NCBI RefSeq assembly: GCF_001420915.1
Contig: NZ_CP013021.1
Coordinates: 1,374,001-1,438,000 of the forward strand
Direction: 5' to 3'
Source of the DNA: Agarivorans gilvus
Lineage (GTDB): Bacteria; Pseudomonadota; Gammaproteobacteria; Enterobacterales; Celerinatantimonadaceae
Length of the DNA: 64,000 bases
Positions 43,910 to 53,142 of this stretch are shown in pieces. Position 1 is the first letter of the stretch. The number at the start of each line of letters is the position of its first letter. The translations under genes and the position numbers were made by a program. The notes below the pieces were generated by a model. That model searched no databases. It was given only the letters and a program-made list of their open reading frames with translations, and had not been told where the DNA came from.

Positions 43910-44857
43910 TTAACTATCGTTACTTTGAATCAATCGTTTGGGCGCGACTAAGCCATCATCATTAACTTGGCCAATACCCACGAAGCGTCGCTGCTCACCA
44001 ATGGTCAAGCGAAACACTTGATCTAATGGTGCGCCGGCGATTTGTAGTGGCTGCCCATGTAACAAGTAATCACCTAAGGCTTGCGGAATATTCACTTCAG
44101 CTAAGTGAGCTACTGCGCTATCCATGGGTAATAATAAAGGATCTAATAAGTCTTTAGGAGCGATCTCTTGCTGCTGCGCTTGCTCCAGCAAGGTCTCAAG
44201 CAGCTCCAAGCTTACCATTCGCTCACTTGGGTAAGTGGCAACTTGGGAGCGGTGCAATTTCACCACATGGGCACCACAGCCAAGAGCTTCACCAAGATCG
44301 TCAATAATGGTGCGAATATAGGTACCTTTGCTGCAATGCACATCTAGCGTCAACATATCGCCTTCCAGAGAAATAAAGTTATTCTCATACACGGTAATCG
44401 GCCGAGCTTCACGCTCAATGGTAATGCCCTCACGAGCATAAGCATATAAGGGTTTACCTTGATGCTTTAGTGCTGAAAACATCGACGGCACCTGATTAAT
44501 CGGCCCTCGAAAGGCCTGCAAGGCGGCTTCGATGTCTTGGGCATTCACTCGTACTTCACGCTGCTCTACGATTTCGCCATCGGAATCAGAAGTATTGGTT
44601 CGCACGCCCAGTTGCGCGGTCACCTGATAACGTTTATCGGAATCCAACAAAAACTGGGAAAACTTCGTGGCCTCACCTAAACAGATTGGCAGCATACCGG
44701 TCGCAAGGGGGTCTAAAGCACCAGTGTGACCGGCTTTTTGCGCAAAATAAATTCGCTTTACTCGTTGCAAAATACCGTTGGAAGAGACCCCAGTTGGCTT
44801 GTTGAGCAGCAGCACGCCATCAATAGCGCGCCCCTTTTTTCTGCGGCCCTGTCCCAT
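43910..44857 (-). CDS. truB: tRNA pseudouridine(55) synthase
   Basis: 315 residues (E. coli TruB 314). It makes the pseudouridine of the T-loop in all elongator tRNAs. The catalytic Asp lies in AGHTGALDPLATGMLPICLGEATKFSQF (about residue 48). GPINQVPSMFSALKHQGKPLYAYAREG and CSKGTYIRTIIDDLGEALGCGAHV are further signatures, and a C-terminal PUA-like domain ends the protein. The ATG overlaps the rbfA stop by one base (TAATG), so translation is coupled. Confidence 0.95.
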   Translation of the reverse strand: MGQGRRKKGRAIDGVLLLNKPTGVSSNGILQRVKRIYFAQKAGHTGALDPLATGMLPICLGEATKFSQFLLDSDKRYQVTAQLGVRTNTSDSDGEIVEQREVRVNAQDIEAALQAFRGPINQVPSMFSALKHQGKPLYAYAREGITIEREARPITVYENNFISLEGDMLTLDVHCSKGTYIRTIIDDLGEALGCGAHVVKLHRSQVATYPSERMVSLELLETLLEQAQQQEIAPKDLLDPLLLPMDSAVAHLAEVNIPQALGDYLLHGQPLQIAGAPLDQVFRLTIGEQRRFVGIGQVNDDGLVAPKRLIQSNDS

Positions 44858-45270
44858 TATTCGCCCTCTTGCTCAGGCTTGTCGATATCACGACCAGATT
44901 GCTCAGCTTTGCGCTGATCATCTTTTACCGCTTGGCTAGCAAGTTCAGTCATACGCAAACCTTCACGTAGCGAACCATCATATTGAAAACGCAGCTCGGG
45001 TACCGCACGCAAGCGCATCGCTTTAGCCAGCAAGTGACGCACATAACCCACATGTTCTTCTAAGGCTTCTAGACTGGTTTTTACTGCCTCATCACTATCA
45101 TCTAGAAAAGTGACGAAAACTTTTGCGTAGGCAAGGTCTCGAGTAACTTCAACGGCCGATACGGTCACCAAGCCCAAACGAGAATCGCGCACTTCGCGTT
45201 GCAATATCACCGCGACTTCTTTTTGTATTTGTTGGGCCACCCTATCTGGGCGGCTAAATTCTCTAGGCAT
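44857..45270 (-). CDS. rbfA: Ribosome-binding factor A
   Basis: 137 residues (E. coli 133) from the ATG at 45270, which has GGAGAAG upstream and gives the family start MPREFSRPDRVAQQIQKEVAVILQREVRDSRLG; a longer in-frame start is not needed. A KH-like protein needed for 16S rRNA 5'-end maturation and cold growth. The C-terminus is acidic and Gln-rich (DQRKAEQSGRDIDKPEQEGE). It lies between infB and truB in the conserved operon. Confidence 0.95.
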   Translation of the reverse strand: MPREFSRPDRVAQQIQKEVAVILQREVRDSRLGLVTVSAVEVTRDLAYAKVFVTFLDDSDEAVKTSLEALEEHVGYVRHLLAKAMRLRAVPELRFQYDGSLREGLRMTELASQAVKDDQRKAEQSGRDIDKPEQEGE

Positions 45271-45359
45271 CACACTTCTCCTGATACCACTCCCAAAGGA
45301 GTATTGAAAACACAAATGGGGGCGCATGCCCCCATCTTAAAGATTGCTTAGCGCAGCGT

Positions 45360-48029
45360 TTATAAGCTACGTTTTACTTCAACAATCTCAAATACTTCGA
45401 TTTGGTCACCAGCACGAACATCATTATAGTTCTTCACGCCGATACCACATTCCATACCATTACGTACTTCGTTAACGTCATCTTTAAAGCGGCGAAGTGA
45501 CTCTAATTCACCTTCATAAATCACCACGTTATCACGTAATACGCGAATCGGATTAGAACGCTTAACTTGACCTTCAAGTACCATACAACCAGCAATAGCG
45601 CCCAGTTTAGGTGACTTAAATACGTCACGTACTTCAGCAAGACCCATAATTTGTTGTTTAAACTCTGGTGCCAATAGGCCGGTCATGGCGCTTTTCACTT
45701 CGTCGATTAAGTCATAAATCACACTGTAGTAGTGTAAATCTACGCTTTCCGATTCAATGATGCGTCGAGCAGAAGCATCTGCACGAACGTTAAAGCCAAG
45801 CACAATCGCGTTAGAGGCCGCAGCCAAGGTAGCATCGGTTTCGGTAATACCACCCACACCACGACCAATGATGTTCACTTTCACTTCGTCGGTAGACAAC
45901 TTGGTCAATGAGTCGGCAATCGCTTCCAAAGAACCTTGTACATCAGATTTCAGTACAATGTTTAGCTCTTGAACCTCACCTTCTGCCATATTGGCGAACA
46001 TGTTCTCAAGTTTAGATTTCTGCTGACGGGCCAGTTTCACATCGCGGAACTTACCTTGACGGTACAAGGCAACTTCACGCGCTTTCTTCTCGTCGCGCAC
46101 AACAGTGGCTTCATCACCAGCTTGTGGTACCCCAGAAAGACCGAGGATTTCAACAGGAATGGATGGGCCTGCAGTTTCGATGTCTTTACCATTCTCATCT
46201 TTCATTGCACGGATACGTCCGTACTCTAAACCACAAAGAATGATATCACCGCGCGTCAGCTGACCGTGTTGAACCAAAATAGAAGCAATTGGACCACGTC
46301 CTTTATCTAGGCGAGACTCAATCACTACGCCCGAAGCTGCGCCAGCATGACTAGCCGTTAGCTCAAGTACGTCAGATTGCAAAATAATGGCTTCTAATAG
46401 GTCATCAATACCTTCACCGCTTTTCGCGGATACATGAACGAACTGTACGTCGCCGCCCCAATCTTCAGGGATAACTTCGTGCTGGGCCAATTCATTTTTA
46501 ACGCGATCTGGATCGGCGGCTTCTTTATCGATTTTGTTTACAGCCACAACCAAAGGCACTTCAGCGGCACGGGCGTGCTGAATCGCTTCGATAGTCTGAG
46601 GCATAACACCATCATCGGCGGCCACCACCAACACAACGATGTCAGTCGCTTTAGCACCACGAGCACGCATAGAAGTAAACGCGGCGTGTCCAGGCGTATC
46701 CAAGAAGGTAATCATATTACCGTTGGTTTCAACGTGATATGCACCAATATGCTGAGTAATACCACCCGCTTCGCCATCAGCCACTTTGGCACGGCGAATA
46801 TAGTCAAGCAATGATGTTTTACCGTGGTCAACGTGACCCATGATGGTCACTACCGGAGCACGAGTAGTTTGCTCACCAGTAGACTCGGCTTCTTGCATCA
46901 CTTGCTCTTCAAGCGCATTCTCTTTAACAAGGATGACTTTGTGGCCCAATTCTTCTGCCACTAGAGTGGCAGTTTCTTGGTCAATGACTTGGTTAATGGT
47001 CGCCATTGCGCCCATCTTCATCATCGTTTTAATCACTTCAGTAGCTTTAACCGCCATCTTGTTAGCTAGTTCGCCAACAGAAATGGTTTCACCAATACGA
47101 ACTTCACGCTCTACTGGTTGAGCAGGCTTGTTAAAGCCATGCTGCATAGTAGTAGGGGTAGCCACTTGGCGTTTATTCGCTTTACGGCTGCCACGGCGAC
47201 CACCACTGTTGTTATTGTCTTCATTTTGCTTAGCTTTACGCTTTTTACGGCGTGGGGCTTCGGCTTTTTGCTCTTGTTCGTCTTCTGCAGCACGTGCATA
47301 AGTAGAAGTCGTTGTATGGTAATCAGCCGACTCTTCACGCTTTTTACGCAATTTTTCTTCTTCTGCCCAACGAGCGGCGTTTTCGATAGCCAGTTTCTTC
47401 GCTTCCTCAGCTTTACGTTCAGCTTCGGCTTCGGCTTTAGCAAGAGCGGCTTCTTCTTTTTTACGCAAGATTTCGGCAGCTTCTTTTTCCGCTTCTAGTT
47501 GAGCAGGCGTTTTATCTTCTGCAGGTTGTGCGCTTTCTTTAGCTTTTGCAGCGGCGGCAGCTTTTTGCTCACGCTTGGCTTTTTCTTCGGCTTCACGTTT
47601 AGCTTTTTCTTCAGCTTCACGTTTAGCCTTTTCTTCGGCCGCTTGTTTAGCTGCTTCAGCTTCTAGACGGGCTTGCTCTTCGGCTTCAAGGCGCGCTTTT
47701 TCTTCTGCTTCTTGCTTAGCTTGTTCTTCGACTGCACTACGCTTCACGTAAGTACGCTTTTTACGTACCTCCACTTGAACCGCGCGCGACTTACCACCGC
47801 TACCAGATACACTTAAGGTACTTTTAGTGGTGCGCTTTAAGGTCATACGGCTAGGCGAAGCTTGTTCGCCATGCTGTGACTTTAAGTGCTCAAGCAATTT
47901 TGCTTTTTCTTCTTGGCTCACTTTATCAGTCAGCGTTTTGTTAATCCCGGCATCGGCAAACTGTTGGATCAGTTTGTCTTCGCTGGTTCCCACGTCGGTC
48001 GCGAGTTGTTGTATTGAAACTTCTGTCAT
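45360..48029 (-). CDS. infB: Translation initiation factor IF-2
   Basis: 889 residues (E. coli 890). It delivers fMet-tRNA to the 30S subunit. An N-terminal IF2_N module (TEVSIQQLATDVGTSEDKLIQQF) is followed by a long Lys/Glu/Ala coiled coil (about 85-240) with exact octapeptide repeats. A second IF2_N module (about 310-360) precedes the G domain with GHVDHGKTSLLDYI, DTPGHAAF, NKID and SAKSGEGIDDLL (about 388-560), then the beta-barrel and C-terminal fMet-binding domains. It sits 22 bp after nusA in the supercluster. Confidence 0.96.
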   Translation of the reverse strand: MTEVSIQQLATDVGTSEDKLIQQFADAGINKTLTDKVSQEEKAKLLEHLKSQHGEQASPSRMTLKRTTKSTLSVSGSGGKSRAVQVEVRKKRTYVKRSAVEEQAKQEAEEKARLEAEEQARLEAEAAKQAAEEKAKREAEEKAKREAEEKAKREQKAAAAAKAKESAQPAEDKTPAQLEAEKEAAEILRKKEEAALAKAEAEAERKAEEAKKLAIENAARWAEEEKLRKKREESADYHTTTSTYARAAEDEQEQKAEAPRRKKRKAKQNEDNNNSGGRRGSRKANKRQVATPTTMQHGFNKPAQPVEREVRIGETISVGELANKMAVKATEVIKTMMKMGAMATINQVIDQETATLVAEELGHKVILVKENALEEQVMQEAESTGEQTTRAPVVTIMGHVDHGKTSLLDYIRRAKVADGEAGGITQHIGAYHVETNGNMITFLDTPGHAAFTSMRARGAKATDIVVLVVAADDGVMPQTIEAIQHARAAEVPLVVAVNKIDKEAADPDRVKNELAQHEVIPEDWGGDVQFVHVSAKSGEGIDDLLEAIILQSDVLELTASHAGAASGVVIESRLDKGRGPIASILVQHGQLTRGDIILCGLEYGRIRAMKDENGKDIETAGPSIPVEILGLSGVPQAGDEATVVRDEKKAREVALYRQGKFRDVKLARQQKSKLENMFANMAEGEVQELNIVLKSDVQGSLEAIADSLTKLSTDEVKVNIIGRGVGGITETDATLAAASNAIVLGFNVRADASARRIIESESVDLHYYSVIYDLIDEVKSAMTGLLAPEFKQQIMGLAEVRDVFKSPKLGAIAGCMVLEGQVKRSNPIRVLRDNVVIYEGELESLRRFKDDVNEVRNGMECGIGVKNYNDVRAGDQIEVFEIVEVKRSL
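47571..47642 (-). repeat. Three 24-bp direct repeats inside infB
   Basis: Three consecutive 24-bp units at 47571, 47595 and 47619 encode EAEEKAKR-type octapeptides (about residues 129-153 of IF-2). They differ at a few silent or conservative positions. Such in-frame repeats in the IF-2 linker vary in number between strains. Confidence 0.8.
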
Positions 48030-48051
48030 CGGCTAATATCCTCCGTCGACC

Positions 48052-49548
48052 TTATTCTTCGTCGCCGAACCAGCAAATCTGTCTGGCGGCCATAATCAAT
48101 TCGCCGGCTTTCTCATCCGACAATTCTTCGATATCTTCTAGATCATCTATACCTTGTTCCGCAAGGTCTTCTAAAGTAATAATCCCTTTACTGGCTAATA
48201 CAAAGGCTAGGTGACGCTCCATACCTTCAAGAGCAAGTAACTCTTCGCTTGGCTCTGCGTTGTCTAAAGACTCTTCTTTCGCCAGTGCTTCGGTTACCAA
48301 GGCGGCTTTCGCTCGCTCACGCAGTTCATTAACGATATCTTCGTCTAAGCCTTCAATGCTTAGTAATTCGTTAACTGGAACGTAGGCGATTTCTTCAAGC
48401 GTAGTGAAACCTTCTTCTGCCAATACCGTCGAAAACTCTTCATCAATATCAAGATACTGAACAAAGGTGTCGATGGCTTTCTGTGCTTCAGCCTGATGCT
48501 TCTTATTGGCATCCTCAACCGTCATCACATTTAGCTCCCAACCGGTAAGTTGCGAGGCTAAGCGTACGTTCTGACCATTACGGCCAATCGCTTGCGCCAA
48601 ATTATCTGCTTCAACCGCGATATCCATAGAGTGGCTATCTTCATCCACTACAATAGATGCCACTTCGGCTGGCGCCATAGCGTTAATTGCAAACTGAGCT
48701 GGGTTGTCATCCCATAAAACAATATCAACACGCTCGTTATCTAACTCACCTGATACGGCTTGTACACGTGCACCACGCATACCCACACAAGCACCTACAG
48801 GGTCGATACGACGGTCGTTACTCTTCACGGCAATTTTAGCGCGAGAACCAGGATCACGAGCGGCGGCCTTAAGGTCGATCATCTCTTCGGCGATTTCTGG
48901 CACTTCGATGCGGAACAGTTCAATCAACATTTCCGGACGAGTACGACTCATAAATAACTGAGCACCACGCGCTTCAGGCTTAACTTCGTACAATAAACCA
49001 CGAACACGGTCACCAGGACGGAAAGCTTCGCGTGGAAGTGATTCTTCACGGTGAATAACCGCTTCAGCGTTATTGCCTAAATCAACGATGATATTTTCGC
49101 GGCTCACCTTTTTCACAACACCTGTTACCAATTCGTTAACTTGGTCGAAGTATTGCTCAACAACTTGAGCGCGCTCAGCTTCTCTTACCTTTTGTACAAT
49201 CACTTGCTTAGCAGTTTGAGTGGTAATCCGGTCAAAAATAACCGACTCAATTTGCTCTTCTACATAGTCACCCAGCTCAATGCTCGGATCTTCAAACTGA
49301 GCGGCTTCTAAAGTGATTTCACGGTAAGGGTTTTCGATAGCTTCTTGGTTCTCTACCACTTTCCAGCGGCGGAAAGTATCAAAACTACCGTCTTTACGAT
49401 CGATATCGACACGTACTTCAATATCGCCTTCGTATTTTTTCTTAGTCGCAGTTGCTAAAGCAATTTCCATTGCTTCAAAGATTTTTTCACGCGGCAATGC
49501 TTTTTCATTTGATACCGCATCAACAACCAACAAGACTTCTTTGTTCAT
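48052..49548 (-). CDS. nusA: Transcription termination/antitermination factor NusA
   Basis: 498 residues (E. coli 495). The N-terminal RNA-polymerase-binding domain (1-125) is followed by S1 (about 135-200, VTGVVKKVSRENIIVDLGNNAEAVIHRE), two KH domains (about 200-345, with DPVGACVGMRGARVQAVSGEL and QAIGRNGQNVRLASQLTGWELNV) and two C-terminal acidic AR repeats (about 360-490). The AR repeats identify the gammaproteobacterial type that contacts alpha-CTD and N-type factors. Located between rimP and infB. Confidence 0.96.
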   Translation of the reverse strand: MNKEVLLVVDAVSNEKALPREKIFEAMEIALATATKKKYEGDIEVRVDIDRKDGSFDTFRRWKVVENQEAIENPYREITLEAAQFEDPSIELGDYVEEQIESVIFDRITTQTAKQVIVQKVREAERAQVVEQYFDQVNELVTGVVKKVSRENIIVDLGNNAEAVIHREESLPREAFRPGDRVRGLLYEVKPEARGAQLFMSRTRPEMLIELFRIEVPEIAEEMIDLKAAARDPGSRAKIAVKSNDRRIDPVGACVGMRGARVQAVSGELDNERVDIVLWDDNPAQFAINAMAPAEVASIVVDEDSHSMDIAVEADNLAQAIGRNGQNVRLASQLTGWELNVMTVEDANKKHQAEAQKAIDTFVQYLDIDEEFSTVLAEEGFTTLEEIAYVPVNELLSIEGLDEDIVNELRERAKAALVTEALAKEESLDNAEPSEELLALEGMERHLAFVLASKGIITLEDLAEQGIDDLEDIEELSDEKAGELIMAARQICWFGDEE

Positions 49549-49560
49549 TCCTGACCCTCT

Positions 49561-50019
49561 TTAGTCAAACTGGGGAACTAGATGCGCTTTCTGAACGTTA
49601 CCCAGCGCGATCCGATGTTGTTCTTGATCTACTGCTAAAACGAGAGTGTCGTCTTCAACAGCTATAATTTCACCCTGCCATTTACGGCGATTATTCACTG
49701 GCATACGCACCTGTACAAAGGCTATCTCGCCAATAAAACGCTGATAATGTTCCGCTTTAAAAAGAGGGCGTTCTAAACCCGGAGAAGAAACCTCGAGGTT
49801 ATATTCAGTGCTGATTGGATCTTCAACATCCAAAATAGCACTGGCTTGCCGACTAACGTCTGCACAGTTATCTACATTGATGCCATCTTCATGATCGATA
49901 TAAAGACGGACAATAGAGTGCTTACCAGCGCTCACATATTCGATACCTAATAACTCGAAACCCAGCGCTTCTACGGCAGGTGTCAGCATTTCAGTTAATC
50001 GTTGTTCTATAGTTGCCAA
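49561..50019 (-). CDS. rimP: Ribosome maturation factor RimP
   Basis: 152 residues (E. coli 150). The TTG at 50019 is chosen because GGAGGGG lies 7 bases upstream and the sequence ATIEQRLTEMLTPAVEALGFELLGIEYVSAG aligns with RimP from its first residues. It assists 30S assembly. SPGLERPLFKAEHYQRFIGE is the family's central motif, followed by an Sm-like C-terminal domain. First protein gene of the nusA-infB segment, with 12 bp to nusA. Confidence 0.94.
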   Translation of the reverse strand: MATIEQRLTEMLTPAVEALGFELLGIEYVSAGKHSIVRLYIDHEDGINVDNCADVSRQASAILDVEDPISTEYNLEVSSPGLERPLFKAEHYQRFIGEIAFVQVRMPVNNRRKWQGEIIAVEDDTLVLAVDQEQHRIALGNVQKAHLVPQFD

Positions 50020-50036
50020 GGTTCCCCTCCAGAAAC

Positions 50037-50056
50037 AAAAAAAGGGCGTAAAGCCC
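50037..50056 (-). terminator. Terminator-like hairpin immediately before rimP
   Basis: GGGC TTTAC GCCC then T7 on the minus strand. The stem is short, but the T run is full. It ends about 17 bases before the rimP start and is the second of two such elements after the fMet tRNA. Confidence 0.6.
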
Positions 50057-50093
50057 AGTTCTAGCACCTAAGGTGGTGCGGCGCGAAAATAAC

Positions 50094-50121
50094 AAAAAGC
50101 CCCGGTGAAGCGGGGCTTTAA
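50094..50121 (-). terminator. Terminator after tRNA-fMet
   Basis: AAAGCCCCG / CGGGGCTTT with a short loop, then T5 on the minus strand. It lies about 50 bp past the fMet tRNA, inside the tRNA-rimP-nusA transcription unit, so it must be partly read through or regulated. Confidence 0.8.
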
Positions 50122-50170
50122 AATTTCTGAGCCTTTAACACTATCTAATACTCGTTAAGTACTTGATAGT

Positions 50171-50247
<77 letters not shown>

Positions 50248-50300
50248 TCCGAATGCCGAGGATTATAACAATCACTCTGACAGGATGCAAAAATAACTAT

Positions 50301-50386
50301 TGGTACCGAGAGCGGGACTTGAACCCGCACGTCCATAGGACACTACCCCCTCAAGATAGCGTGTCTACCAATTCCACCACCTCGGC
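50301..50386 (-). tRNA. leuU: tRNA-Leu (GAG)
   Basis: 86 nt with encoded CCA and a long variable arm (class II). The anticodon loop CTTGAGG gives GAG, reading CTC/CTT leucine codons. The 5' end GCCGAGGTGGTGGAATTGGTAGACACG is the typical Leu D-arm. It lies between secG and the fMet tRNA, the place of E. coli leuU. Confidence 0.97.
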
Positions 50387-50405
50387 AAATTTAGTACTAG
50401 GGATT

Positions 50406-50750
50406 CTAGTTTGGTACGTCGCTAGCTGGATTCGCAGGAGATGCTGGTACATCACCTTGTGGCGCAGTCTGCTCAGCCACTGGCTGTGACAAATCACTCC
50501 ACTCATCAACTTGCTGATGTTGTTGGGTTGAAAGGTTACCCAAGACCAAGCTGATAACGATAAACAAAGTTGCGCAGATAGCTGTTGCTCTAGTTAAAAA
50601 GTTACCAGAACCACTAGAGCCAAATACCGTGTTTGATGCGCCAGAGCCGAATGAAGCGCCCATGTCAGCGCCCTTGCCTTGTTGGATTAAGACTAATCCA
50701 ATTAAAGCCAACGCTACGATTAAATAAACTACTAATAAAATTTCGTACAT
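50406..50750 (-). CDS. secG: Preprotein translocase subunit SecG
   Basis: 114 residues (E. coli 110). Two membrane helices (about 3-22, ILLVVYLIVALALIGLVLI, and about 55-74, ATAICATLFIVISLVLGNL) flank the cytoplasmic loop QQGKGADMGASFGSGASNTVFGSSGSGNFL, the most conserved part of SecG. It aids SecYE-SecA translocation. The C-terminal tail is Gln/Pro-rich. Followed by tRNA-Leu only 20 bp downstream. Confidence 0.96.
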   Translation of the reverse strand: MYEILLVVYLIVALALIGLVLIQQGKGADMGASFGSGASNTVFGSSGSGNFLTRATAICATLFIVISLVLGNLSTQQHQQVDEWSDLSQPVAEQTAPQGDVPASPANPASDVPN

Positions 50751-50909
50751 TCTTTTTCACCTAAGTGTGGGTCGGTCTTTTTTCCGACCGTCAATTAGTG
50801 AAGCACTAGTCACCAAAGCGGGCGAATATTAACGAACCTCTGTCGCTAATACAAGCATCTACTTAAAAAATCTTTTGCCTAGTGTTCAACCGTTTAATTA
50901 TTGTTCGCT

Positions 50910-52247
50910 TTAGTCGCAAGCGGCTCTTACTGCCTCTGCTATATCGTTAGCACATTGCTCAACTAAAGCTGAGTCTGCCCCCTCAACCATTACACGTAGT
51001 AGCGGCTCAGTTCCTGACTTTCTTAGCAGTACACGGCCACTATCGCCTAACTTGTTTTCGGCCTTCGCTTGAGCCTGTTTAACTAGCTCGCTACTTAGCG
51101 GATCTGAATTGCCCTTAAAGCGAACATTAACCAATAACTGAGGATACAGGGTTAAATCTTTCAGTAGGCCTCGTAGGCTTTGCTTTTGTGCCAACATAGC
51201 AGCGAGAACTTGCAAGGCAGCCACAATACCATCACCGGTAGTGGTATGGCCTAAACAAATAATATGGCCGGAATTTTCTCCGCCATAAGTCCACGCATTT
51301 TCAACCAACTGCTCCATTACATAACGGTCACCGACCTTAGCACGCACAAATGGAATGTCCATTGCGGCAAACGCTTGCTCAAGAGCAAGGTTACTCATTA
51401 AGGTTCCGACAACCCCGCCAGTAAGGTGCTTACTCAGTTTGGCGTCCTTGGCTAAAATATACAGGATCTCATCACCATCAACTTGCACACCGTGTTGATC
51501 AATCATCATCACACGGTCACCATCACCATCTAGGGCAATTCCTAGATCGGCTTGATGTTCAAGCACCGTTTCAGCGAGCAAGGCGGTATCAGTGGCACCA
51601 CATTTTTCGTTGATGTTTAAGCCATCTGGCTGATTACCAATGGCAATAACTTCTGCACCCAATTCAGCAAATACTTTAGGAGCAATGTGATAGGTCGCAC
51701 CGTGAGCACAATCCACCACAATTTTCAGCCCCGCTAAATTAAATTTATTGGGAAAAGTACTTTTACAGAATTCGATATAACGCCCAGCGGCATCTTCAAT
51801 TCTGCGCGCTTTACCTAAGGCAGCTGAGTCCACACAAGTCATCGCTTGATCAAGCTGAGCTTCAATGGCTAATTCCACCTCATCGGGTAGCTTAGTGCCA
51901 AAAGCCGAGAAAAACTTAATACCATTATCGTAATAAGGGTTATGCGAAGCACTAATTACAATACCGGCTTCAGCGCGAAAAGTTCGGGTTAAATAAGCGA
52001 CAGCAGGGGTGGGCATTGGTCCAACAAAACTGGCTTGAACCCCGGCAGCTGACAGCCCTGCTTCGAGTGCAGATTCCAACATATAACCAGAGATCCGCGT
52101 GTCTTTACCAATTAACACCTTACGCGTGCCGCTACTAGACAAGACCTTCCCTGCAGCCCATCCTAGCTTTAATGCAAACTCTGGAGTAATCGGGTACTCC
52201 CCTACTTTCCCTCGCACGCCATCGGTGCCAAAATATCTTCTTGTCAT
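50910..52247 (-). CDS. glmM: Phosphoglucosamine mutase
   Basis: 445 residues, the E. coli length. It converts glucosamine 6-phosphate to the 1-phosphate for UDP-GlcNAc and hence murein and LPS. The phosphoserine loop is in GIVISASHNPYYDNGIKFF (about residue 102), the Mg site is DGDGDRVMM (about 241-249), and the phosphate-binding end RKSGTEPLLRVMVEG is intact. The ATG overlaps the folP stop by one base. Confidence 0.96.
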   Translation of the reverse strand: MTRRYFGTDGVRGKVGEYPITPEFALKLGWAAGKVLSSSGTRKVLIGKDTRISGYMLESALEAGLSAAGVQASFVGPMPTPAVAYLTRTFRAEAGIVISASHNPYYDNGIKFFSAFGTKLPDEVELAIEAQLDQAMTCVDSAALGKARRIEDAAGRYIEFCKSTFPNKFNLAGLKIVVDCAHGATYHIAPKVFAELGAEVIAIGNQPDGLNINEKCGATDTALLAETVLEHQADLGIALDGDGDRVMMIDQHGVQVDGDEILYILAKDAKLSKHLTGGVVGTLMSNLALEQAFAAMDIPFVRAKVGDRYVMEQLVENAWTYGGENSGHIICLGHTTTGDGIVAALQVLAAMLAQKQSLRGLLKDLTLYPQLLVNVRFKGNSDPLSSELVKQAQAKAENKLGDSGRVLLRKSGTEPLLRVMVEGADSALVEQCANDIAEAVRAACD

Positions 52248-53077
52248 TATTTACTCATCTGTACTTTTGAATAGACCCGTAAAGCATCTGCGGTCGCGGC
52301 GACATCGTGAACCCTAAAAATATGGGCCCCTTGCTGCACCGCGATCAAAGCGCCAGCAATACTAGCGGCCTCCAACTCAGTTGGTTTTTTATCTAGCAAC
52401 TTGCCAAACATGCTTTTACGTGACATCCCTGCAAGAATAGGTAGACCCAGCTGATTAAATTCGCTTAAATGCGCTAACAGCTTAAAATTGTGGTCCAAAG
52501 TTTTACCAAAACCAAAACCAGGGTCAACTATTATATTCTCTCGCTGAATTCCTGCTGCAACACAGCTCTCAACTCGTTGCTTTAAGTAAGTCATCACTTC
52601 GCTGAGCACATCCTCATAATGAGGATTAGACTGCATACTGCGCGGCTCACCTTGCATGTGCATAATACACACAGGAACGCCACACTCTGCTGCCATTTGC
52701 AGCGCACCGGGCCGCTCTAAAGCACAAACATCATTAATGATATCGGCACCGGCAGCGACGGTTTGCTGCATCACCTCTGGTTTACTGGTATCTATCGATA
52801 CCAAGCAGGAAAAACGTTGTTTTATCTCAGCCACCACATCCACGGTACGCGCCAATTCTTCTTCAACCGACACAGCGGCAGCACCAGGACGGGTAGATTC
52901 ACCGCCCACGTCAATAATATCTGCCCCCTGCTCTAGCATTTGTTCAACCCGTAACAAAGCTTGCTGCGGACTCAGGTAACTTCCGCCATCAGAGAACGAA
53001 TCTGGTGTTAAATTTAAGATGCCCATGACAACCGGGCGCTGAAACTGGTGAGAACCAATATTAAATGAAATAGTCAT
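52247..53077 (-). CDS. folP: Dihydropteroate synthase
   Basis: 276 residues (E. coli 282). It joins p-aminobenzoate to hydroxymethyl-dihydropterin diphosphate and is the sulfonamide target. The signature VMGILNLTPDSFSDGG is at about 18-33. DIIDVGGESTRPGA, SIDTSKPEV, INDVCALE and DPGFGFGKTLDHN line the active site. It follows ftsH with an intervening terminator and is coupled to glmM. Confidence 0.96.
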   Translation of the reverse strand: MTISFNIGSHQFQRPVVMGILNLTPDSFSDGGSYLSPQQALLRVEQMLEQGADIIDVGGESTRPGAAAVSVEEELARTVDVVAEIKQRFSCLVSIDTSKPEVMQQTVAAGADIINDVCALERPGALQMAAECGVPVCIMHMQGEPRSMQSNPHYEDVLSEVMTYLKQRVESCVAAGIQRENIIVDPGFGFGKTLDHNFKLLAHLSEFNQLGLPILAGMSRKSMFGKLLDKKPTELEAASIAGALIAVQQGAHIFRVHDVAATADALRVYSKVQMSK

Positions 53078-53094
53078 ATCTGTTACTTATAAAA

Positions 53095-53126
53095 ATAAAA
53101 AAGCCCTGCAAGTAACTTACAGGGCT
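53095..53126 (-). terminator. ftsH terminator
   Basis: On the minus strand, AGCCCTG and CAGGGCT arms around an A/T-rich loop, then T6, 17 bp past the ftsH stop and 20 bp before folP. Confidence 0.8.
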
Positions 53127-53142
53127 AGTTCATTATTGTGGA

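Noticed and set aside
50767..50790. GGTCGG/CCGACC hairpin between glmM and secG
   Set aside because: On the minus strand the run inside the loop is A, and no T tract follows; not a convincing terminator and no other role is evident.
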